Below, piece after piece: positions 56,417 through 64,000 of a stretch of DNA of 64,000 nt (position 1 is the stretch's first letter; each line of letters starts with the position of its first letter). The stretch is from Ancylostoma caninum (lineage: Eukaryota > Nematoda > Chromadorea > Rhabditida > Ancylostomatidae): assembly GCA_037903475.1 (NCBI GenBank), contig JBAJFG010000287.1, forward strand, positions 434,001 through 498,000. The letters are read 5' to 3'. A program made the translations under genes and the position numbers. Below the pieces are notes generated by a model, which was given only the letters and a program-made list of their open reading frames with translations, searched no databases and was not told where the DNA came from.

Positions 56417-58575
56417 TTAGGTTGGTGCAAAAATAATGCGCGTTTTTCGTTGCTTCATCTTCGGTGCAGAAAACTTCCGGTATTTCTTATCACCGCTATG
56501 AGAAGTTGTGTATGGTTTTATAGCAAATTTTATGGCCTTTTCAAATATCTCATGCATTTTGAACGAAATTCACGTTTTTCGTGAATTTTTAGTTCTGGAA
56601 CGAAAGATGCCAAAACAAATTTTTTGCCAAACTCACTTCAGCGAGCTAAAACTCGGCGGCATCGCAGCAGGAACCGCTCGAAATCCCACCATATTTTTGG
56701 CTAAGGGAGTGTGAGCAAATGCATACTGCGAAGCTGCCTCCGAATTTTTTCGACGTGGTGTGTCTTGCTTCGAAAGTAAAGAATGTCGCATATGTGTTCC
56801 TGGGGTTTGCGACCCTCAACTGGGGCGATCATCGAAGAACACCCATTCAAAACAACATACGTGGTTTCGCAAAACCTCAGCGGTAATCAGGGCGCAGCAC
56901 CAGGTGGTCATTGACCACCAGGACTTAGTAGCGTCCTGCAGATTCAGGGGGCTTAGCACCAATGTCCGGGGCGTAGCCGACCGCTAATCGTCTACTGATG
57001 TTAGACACAAGCAGATTTCAGAGGTGCACGTCTGAAGGATCATCAAAATCGTGGCTGAAGATCACTGTCGTTCAACCAATTGCTACATCCCTACCCTGCA
57101 CTCTGGTGCGCTCCAATGATAATCAGGTGTTGCTCAACCTGTAGGAGACGTATCATGTTGGAATTTTGATTGTGGATGCGCACTACACCAACAAGTATCC
57201 TCCCAAAGTGGCATCTTTCGTTTTTGAGAAACCGTCTTCGTTTTTGAAAAAAACCGTCATTAATGGTCAAAAAATGGTCAAAAGCCACTTTTTGACCATT
57301 ATTGACGGTTTTTTTAAACGAAGACGGTTTCTCAAAAACGAAAGATGCCACTTTGGGGGAGAGTTGATACCACATAGGCGCTTTTCTTGGAGTTGACAGC
57401 GTATCGGAACACTTCCTCAAACGAGAGAAATTTCCTGGGAAAGTTCCAGGTTTGAGAGAAAAAAACCACGCTCCGATGACAATTTCCTGTATCTGACAGG
57501 TCCTATAACAAGTTTCAACGAGTTCTAGCGGGATCAAGCAGTTCCGTACTGAGATCAGTTTCTCGAAGATTTTAGCTTGAATTTTAGGCTGTCTTCGCTA
57601 AATGGTACGCATTTCTTGCTGAAACATCATTCGTCGTCTCACTAACGCTTATTTAAGTCACTTTTTAGTGCTATCTGCTTTTCCTGAAAGAACCCTAGTG
57701 TGTATTTACTTGGTAGCCCATTTCGGAATCCGACTGGACTTAGTACTCCCCAACCGACACTGACCACCTAGTGCTGCGCCCTGGCGGTAATTGCCGTCAG
57801 ACCATCCCTTCCTCCAATAAGGGATGAAAAACTCGACAAGTAGAAGTCGCGCATACTGAACGAGTACCAGATTGATCCTCGTTGACAGGTTTGCTTCGCG
57901 ACTTTGTAGTGAAAGAATTAATTGAGACCGACCGAACACTCGCTCGCTTACTGGTGCAGTATGAAGTATAGACCATCTAAGACAAAATCAAGTGCACTGC
58001 TCAACAGTTGCACGACAAAGAACCACCGAAACACTGTCAGAAACGGAAGCAACACCAAATTAAGGTTACGGCGACTTTGTGGTGACCTGCTGCAAAAATG
58101 GCTCCCTACAGCCTATTTGCTTTTTCTCATTTGAGAAGCACTTTCAATATATAAATGAAATAATTAAGAAACTCCACTGTCTGAGCCCAGCGTTACACTA
58201 CACTCTTACACAGCGCCGTCTATCCATAAATCTCGCACCTAAGAGCCCCCGCAGGCTGGAGCAATCAGGCTAGGAAGCTCTGCCTCATACATCATAATCA
58301 CCAAACCTCTCGCTCACCGACTGCCTCTTCCGGGAGAATTTGGGCGTCTTCTTCTGGAAGAATTTCCTCGAATACTCAAGCGACACCGAAATTGCCTTCA
58401 GGAACGCTAAAAGGCCCTATTCGAATGGTATGGTAATCGGAGAACATCTACCCTATTGCCAAAGATTTGCGAATTGCAACAGTTCTAAGCGCTTCTGAAA
58501 AGATCGATTTTGAAATGAGTTATGGGGTTCGGAATCAAAGGCATGAAAACGCGCATTATTTCTGCACCAACCTAA
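56417..58575 (+). mobile_element. Mariner element, TA-bounded, carrying a nested hAT-like element
   Basis: TA at 56415 and 58576 flank inverted ends TTAGGTTGGTGCAAAAATAA (left) and its near-complement (right); about 30 bp pair. The plus-strand transposase is heavily decayed. Recognisable pieces are FSELKLGGIAAGTARN (first HTH, about 56640), TATLWWPAAKMAPYSLF (about 58065-58115), RRLEQSG.EALPHTS (about 58250-58290) and SPNLSLTDCLF (about 58300-58335, containing the third Asp). The HDN block is not readable. Dead as protein. Without the nested 896-bp element plus duplicated 8 bp it is about 1.25 kb, the usual mariner size. Confidence 0.88.
56888..57783 (+). mobile_element. hAT-like element, family 2, copy B
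   Basis: Ends CAGGGCGCAGCACCAGGTGG and CACCTAGTGCTGCGCCCTG in inverted orientation. It is flanked by a perfect 8-bp duplication GCGGTAAT (56880-56887 and 57784-57791). 896 bp, uninterrupted, and provides the empty-site reference for copy A. It contains the conserved long hairpin (about 57203-57355). No transposase. It inserted into an existing mariner. Confidence 0.92.
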
Positions 58576-58797
58576 TACCATCAACACAACAGAAATATCA
58601 CTTATAATGACCGGAAAGAGCAAGCAATGAAGAAGGACCCCATTTCTTTAATAGCAGTAGCAGAAGTTATTTGAAGCAGAACGTCGACAAGGACGCAAGA
58701 GTAAACTTGAGGAAAACAGTAGATTGTGAGAAATCTTGACAAATCTTGACAAGAATGGGAGGTGAATAATGAACGGGTAGGAACATATGTACACTGA

Positions 58798-59171
58798 CAG
58801 AAACTTAATGACAGTCCGGGGGGACATCTGCTCCGACTGTACCCTGGACAGCCATATGGTAAAGATGCAACAAAAGTGAAACAGGTAGCAAAGTAAATTA
58901 AGTACAAATCTGTTCATAAGAAAATTGAAGTAGAATTTGTGAAATTAGTGCATATTTGTTATGTATTAGTCAGGCCCTGTTCAACAGGGAGTCAAAGTCA
59001 TTCAAATGGCTTACTTACACTAAAATTGCCATTTGATTGGGTTTGATTAGCAGATTAGAAGACCAGTGTAGTATGGAAGCAGATACACATTCGAAAATAC
59101 AAAGACTTTGACGTACATGGCACTGAGTAAGGTCGGAGCAAATGTCCCCTCGGACTGTCTTTAAGTTTCTG
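58798..59171. mobile_element. 374-bp inverted-repeat element with a 12-bp flanking direct repeat
   Basis: Arms of about 42 bp: CAGAAACTTAATGACAGTCC ... GGACATCTGCTCCGAC on the left, with the complement on the right (four or so mismatches). Flanked by a perfect TATGTACACTGA (58786-58797 and 59172-59183). No coding sequence. Twelve bases is longer than the duplication of common cut-and-paste superfamilies (Mutator types make about 9-11), so classification is open. Confidence 0.8.
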
Positions 59172-59335
59172 TATGTACACTGAATCAACTAATAGAATTT
59201 ATAGCTCACACAATTTGCAAAGTTTCTCTGACGAAACTTTGTTACCATATGCTTTGTAAAGGGGATATGTGAAGCTTCCGAGATGAAAAACAGGCAGTCA
59301 AGAGGAACCAACCAGTGCCTGGAGTGGCCCGTTTC

Positions 59336-59560
59336 CTAACTCGTGGAAACATTCATTTCTTCATCCATTTGTTGAACACACCATGAGAGTGTGCCATCTG
59401 TACATTGAGGGTGAACCTCTATAGTCCCACCAGCGAGAATGCAAAGCTGTAGAACTGAAGACTCAACAAATGAAACACCGGGGAGCACAGCAACGTAATC
59501 GGTAAAACACAATATTGGGCAAAAAACAATTTGGGAAAAGAACCATGTCTTCATAACCAA
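59336..59560 (-). CDS. Small open frame with hydrophobic N-terminus (weak)
   Basis: Minus strand, 74 codons from an ATG. MVMKTWFFSQIVFCPILCF is a plausible signal sequence. It is followed by a short cysteine-containing region (LCILAGGT, HPQCTDG, SWCVQQ) and an acidic tail. It could be a small secreted protein or a chance frame; there is no splice, promoter or family evidence. Confidence 0.2.
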   Translation of the reverse strand: MVMKTWFFSQIVFCPILCFTDYVAVLPGVSFVESSVLQLCILAGGTIEVHPQCTDGTLSWCVQQMDEEMNVSTS

Positions 59561-60783
59561 GGAGGATAAGTAACCTTCTACAGAGGCTTCTTGGACCAGG
59601 TCGAGTCAGGCAATTATTTCCTCAGGTAGTTTGTTCAGTTAAGGAGATACAAGATTTTGATAGCTTCGCCTGTGAAACATTCCTTGCCCAGGGCAAGGCA
59701 AATTCAGGGCGAACCTCCGAGAAGTAGTTAGAGAAATACTAGGACCTCGCTGAAATCCAGTAACACCTTAGTAATAGCTGGCACGGCATAGGTACATGAC
59801 AAAGGCGGCTGTTTTTCCCACCTCGTGAGGCTTTATACTTTGCTCTAAGAACCTGTTTGGTACCACTCCTCGGGTAGCTTTTGAATAAGCAAAAATGCAT
59901 TGGTTCAGAAGACTAAATTGTCGTTGGTTTTAGTCCCTGGCTACATTTCACATCAAATTCGAGCTAAAATTGTAAGTCTCTGAAAGTAAAGTCCATCGAG
60001 TCATGTCCTTGCAAATCTGAATGCATGAAATCTCAAAAGCATATTGCTCTTCCTTAGGAGATCCAGGAACCCCATGAAAAATGGATTTACACATTTTATA
60101 GCGTATCTGAGGTATTAGTAAAGTTTACAATCACTGTTGAAGCGAAGGCAGAGAAAAAGCCTGGGTTTCAGTAACGACTAAAAAATTCTCTTCTCAAGTA
60201 TCTCTTGATGTAAAGGAATTATGGCGGCTCCCAATCTCTACCGATTCCATCTCTCCAAACTTGTGACTGCTGCTCAGCAAATTATTGACCACTAGGTTGT
60301 TATCGAGAAAAACCAACAAAGAAAGGGCTACCCAGAATAGGCTCTACTGTCAACACCCTTAGTGAACGCACTTCCTTGAGTTCTGTGGCAGAGTTGAATT
60401 CACGTCAGAGTACTCAAATTGACAAAAAAGGAACAGCACTGAGCTGTTACACTCTTCTTCTAGAGGAGAAAGGGAGAGGTATGATATCCCTGCCAATTGT
60501 GATTTTGCTTAGCCATTTGTCGTTGCTGCTCCGGTAAACGCTCCTCGCGCCGCTTTCTTGGAACCGCTTTTTTGTACTGCTCCAGTGGAAGTCTTCAATT
60601 CTTTTCATTTTATTTGATAGTTTTGCGATGAGAAAGAAAATCGAATGTCGCAACGATCAACCACTACACCAGCGCAAGGTTCAAACACAGTAAGAGGACC
60701 CTCCAGCAGACCTGATCACCAGATCACCAGATCACAAAGTAGTGTGCAAACCGCCCTGCTGACTTCTCTTGTCCTGGTCGCTA
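59561..60783. other. Intergenic, nothing recognised
   Basis: A triple CAGATCAC-type direct repeat lies at about 60712-60737. No coding signal. Confidence 0.4.
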
Positions 60784-60946
60784 CAGTGTGTTTTTCCGGG
60801 AGTAAACATCGCGCGCGATCTGATCCATTCCAATAGATCAAATTCTCAGTTGAAAGACTATGTGAAAGCGGAGGTTCCAGCAATTCGCACGTAGCCTTTG
60901 TACTGTGTCCGCAATTCACCGATTTTACTCCCGGAAAAACACCCTG
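60784..60946. mobile_element. 163-bp Tc1-type MITE
   Basis: TA at 60782-60783 and 60947-60948 flank inverted ends CAGTGTGTTTTTCCGGGAGT and CTCCCGGAAAAACACCCTG (about 24 bp, one mismatch). The size and TA flanks fit a deletion derivative of a Tc1/mariner-type element. No coding sequence. Confidence 0.8.
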
Positions 60947-60949
60947 TAG

Positions 60950-61566
60950 TTCTTTCACAGCACTGGTCCGAATTCAAACGGCAATCATTAACAAGAGGTA
61001 AAATTGTGAGTAGAATATTGCGCTAGGCCAGATCAGCTACTTCAACCTTCATTCCATGTTTGTCTAAACATTTGTTTTAAAGGTCTCACTAGACGTTTCG
61101 GTTGCAGTTGACATAAATGAATGCCGTCGTGAGAGACATGGTCCTACGTTCCTTGACTCCAACCACTGGCGGTACTTTCATGCCCCACAGCACGACCTCA
61201 CCTGGGATCGAAATAAAAACGCCTTCGAAAATCGAAATTTTACAAAGAATGTAAGACTGCTCCGCATGACTCTCTAACATATTATGATTTCTCTAAAATG
61301 AGTCGAAAAGGTAACGCCTATGGAAGCCCTCTGACAGCTGAGTTCGAGCATTTCATCAAGAAAATTATACAGCACGTGCCCAGAGCTGCCAACTCTCAAT
61401 AAAAGATTTTGTGTCTGAAAAAACGACAATATTGGCACCTGCGAATAAATATGGACTATTTTTCGACAAATGAGAGAATCTTGGTCTATATACGGATAAA
61501 TACAAGACTAGTACTATCAAAAGGTATGTCGTTTCTTGCATTCCCCTGGTATACCACCTCAAAGAT

Positions 61567-61620
<54 letters not shown>

Positions 61621-61960
61621 GTAGATCAATGTATCAGTGTATCCCGAAGTCTCATAGTGTTACAGACGTATATCATCATACCATTTCTATGAGGCCCCGC
61701 AATTGGGCTCTAAGAGCAGAGACTTAGTGCAAGGAGATATAGGTGGGAAGCTGTAATAAGTAATAAATGTCGGGATGACTTATAATCATTACTTAATAAG
61801 CACTTGACATTTGCAACGGATACAAAGTGATTGAATGAAAAGAAATGTTGTATGTCCAAAGTTACAATAGCATGAAGTTGAAGCATGGTCGATGTCACTA
61901 AGTGGAGCCGTTAAGGTGGAGCGGACGCTGTTTCTTCTAGGGATCCACTTGCAAGCTTCT
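60950..61960. other. Intergenic, contains TA microsatellite
   Basis: Apart from the (TA)n run at 61569-61616 nothing is recognised. Confidence 0.4.
61569..61616. repeat. (TA)n microsatellite, about 24 units
   Basis: Uninterrupted TA dinucleotide run. The Tyr-Ile open frame across it is an artefact. Confidence 0.97.
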
Positions 61961-61963
61961 ATA

Positions 61964-63554
61964 CACTGCGTTTCATAACTATACGACCACTTTATTTTTT
62001 GCAGCTGTGCGTGATGCAGCAATTTTGGAATTTTTCTATAGTTAGCATTAGATTCAGCTGACAAAATAACCATGGAGCACAAATTTCTACACCGCACACT
62101 TATCAGCTAAGTTCTGAAATGAGGTGTGACCGTTCTTCCCATGTTTCATATCTATACGACCACTAACGAATAATGAAAATCGATGGAACTTTGCCGCCCC
62201 TGCTCGGGTGTGCAAGGATGGCAAATGGTGAGTTCCACATTTTTCTCAGTATTCCTCGCGGTACATCCATAAGCACAGACCAAAAAAGCTCAGTTACCGC
62301 TCTGAACGATGCAGGACTAAGTGGTTGAGCCATCGGGACGAAGAGTGGTTCTAATCACTGTCTCGTTTCCACTTATTTGCAAAATTCTGATGGATACAAC
62401 AAGAAGAAGGATAACAGAAGCCGAAACATCCCACAGCCCATGACGAGAGGAAGATCCGCAGGCAAGTGTCCAACAGTTGCATATGCCTCAACCAGATCCG
62501 AGTAGAACTGAAACCCCCAGTCTCAAGCAGCATGGTGTGGAGAGCGCTACACCGCAACGAAAATGTTCTAAGAGAAACTACGAAGAACGCTCCACGTCTG
62601 ATTTTTCTCTAAAAGACAATTCAGCAAGGATTCACTCGACGGAACATGACCACATTTTGGAGCAAACCAGTGATAATTTTCCGAACCGGAGCAGTACGAA
62701 TGAGGCTTCGAGAAATGCTTTCAGATCATCTCCACAGATGAGCAAAAGTTTGATTTGGACGAACCTGACGACATGATAAGCTACTGAAAGGGTTCGCAAA
62801 AGAACCCCACCACCTTCAGTCGCCGCAACTTTGGAGGCGGATCATCCATGGTTTGGAGTGATTTTTCTGCCGGGATCAGACTAGAGATAGTCTTCGTTTC
62901 GGGACCCATGGACTCGATGAAGTACCAGGACACTTTATATAAACATTTGCTGCTATTTTTGAGGGATATCGTCGACAGAAGTATGGCTTACCGCAGGTTA
63001 ACACCGAAGTGCATGCCACTCAGACAACCAAAAGCTGGCTTTTAGAGAACAGAGCGAACGTCATGGATTGGCCCACATGCAGCCCGGGCCTGAACTCAAT
63101 GGAGAATTTGTCGAGCATCCTAGCACGATGGGTTCACTGCAGTCATCTTCAACTTCAGACGACTTATGAGCTGAAGACCACAATCATCGAGCCTGGGAAG
63201 ATGTAGAGAGCGATTTCCTGAAGAATCTGATGAACAGTATGCTGAATCGCCCATTGAAGTGGTTTTCAACCCTAGAAGAACGATAGCCTATTAAATTTGC
63301 TGTAAATGGTGTTGTTTCATTGCTAGATTTTGAGAAAATTGAGCTGTTCACGAGTGGTCGTATAGTTATGAGACGTTGAGGAAATTGATAAATTCGAAAT
63401 TGAAAGTTACGAGAAAAACTAGCGCAATGAAAATTGGTGTTCAGAGGTTATTCTTATCTCTGAATCTGATGGATGGAACAGAAAAAGTCTTTCTTGGCTG
63501 CACCTTCCAGTACTGGAAAATAATAGGGTGGTCGTATAGTTATGAAACGCAGTG
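61964..63554 (+). mobile_element. Tc1/Tc3-like element, full length, transposase decayed
   Basis: TA flanks (61962-61963, 63555-63556) and inverted ends CACTGCGTTTCATAACTATA. A second internal copy of the TATACGACCAC-type motif sits about 170 bp in from each end (near 62153 and 63355). The plus-strand transposase runs from an HTH (ALNDAGLSG..IGTKSGSN near 62310; DGYNKKKDNRSRN near 62390) through a first catalytic block STDEQKFDLDEPDD (62750), FGGGSSMVWSDFSAG and FVSGPMDSMKYQDTLYKHLL. The second catalytic block is mutated (Asp replaced near 62978). NVMDWPTCSPGLNSMENL (63060-63110) keeps the final Glu of a DD34E triad. Frameshifts near the HTH and after 62776 confirm that it is inactive. Confidence 0.92.
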
Positions 63555-63556
63555 TA

Positions 63557-64000
63557 TGTGCTGTCAGAGCTTCAGAAATCTCAAGTGGGGTCTAGTTAAC
63601 ATTTCACAAAAGAAAGAGGTGTGGAAATAAGAACGAGGTGTGAAAAGCGCGTACAATAGCGTATAACAGCACGACAGACAAATTAAAGCTTGTGTTCATA
63701 CTGCTCTGAACAGGGGCGGTATCGATATCTCCAGAGGCGTGGACGTACTATGTGCTGGGTAAAAAAGATAGAAATGATGAATGTAGAATTCAGAATGTAC
63801 AATGACGACAACCGCATCTGTGGCTAGTTTTCATCTCGTCGGCCAGAGCGTCCATAGAACCCACCAGTGGTGATCTTCCCAGCTTCAAAATCCCTCAGAA
63901 TATAATATTTGGATTATTCGCATTTACCTGAAAACAGGTGTGGCAACTATTTCCTACCACAAAGGGTGTGGAGGGGGGAGCGATGGAAAGCTGCCCGGTA
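63557..64000. other. Intergenic to window end, nothing recognised
   Basis: No coding or repeat signal; the window ends here. Confidence 0.4.

Noticed and set aside
61409..61727. Tyr-Ile-rich open frames
   Set aside because: Generated by the TA microsatellite.

Overview
This window looks like non-coding, transposon-dense DNA from a metazoan, most likely a nematode and perhaps a strongylid (clade V). The basis is the mix of irritans-type mariner relics, Tc1-like elements, hAT-type and TTAA-flanked non-autonomous elements, a CR1/jockey-like LINE, AT-rich introns and TTTCAG-like splice acceptors. There is no bacterial operon structure, no rRNA and no confident tRNA. The taxonomic call is inference. 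No complete, confidently identified host gene is visible; the best host-gene evidence is a few exon-like open stretches with matching splice sites and phases. Most open frames of 60-150 codons here are chance frames or decayed transposase.

Layout. 2.3-4.3 kb: two decayed mariner transposases with a short hAT-like element between them. 4.7-9.1 kb: two arrays of TTCGAA palindromes, a diverged inverted repeat and a mariner N-terminal fragment. 7.19-8.48 and 10.14-11.43 kb: two nearly identical 1.29-kb terminal-inverted-repeat elements in opposite orientation, forming a large inverted repeat around a 1.66-kb spacer. 14.4-15.7 kb: mariner relic with a 5' terminal repeat. 16.5-18.0 kb: 5'-truncated, frameshifted LINE reverse transcriptase on the minus strand. 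18-23 kb: nothing recognised. 23.0-23.4 kb: 410-bp inverted-repeat element. 26.2-27.2 kb: a 229-bp MITE, then a hAT-like element with a perfect 8-bp target duplication split by a 293-bp insert. That insert has 16-bp flanking repeats and a hammerhead-ribozyme-like motif. 28.2-30.4 kb: second hAT-like family (copy A) with a nested 1.35-kb element. 32.0-32.2 kb: intact copy of the first hAT-like family. 33.0-34.6 kb: two LINE 3' ends, one with four 148-bp tandem repeats.

40-47 kb: a possible small gene, three transposase relics, degenerate short tandem repeats and an exon-like frame inside an inverted repeat. 49.5-51.8 kb: mariner bounded by TA and split by a 1.26-kb TA-flanked element. 52.6-54.2 kb: exon-like frames of a possible minus-strand gene. 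55.2-56.0 kb: MITE and a 293-bp pure CA microsatellite. 56.4-58.6 kb: mariner carrying copy B of the second hAT-like family. 58.8-59.2 kb: inverted-repeat element flanked by an unusual 12-bp direct repeat. 60.8-60.9 kb: Tc1-type MITE. 62.0-63.6 kb: full-length but dead Tc1/Tc3-like element.

The strongest results are structural: nested insertions with readable target duplications, which give a relative chronology, and several non-autonomous families whose ends can be defined exactly. Identities were judged by eye, not computed.
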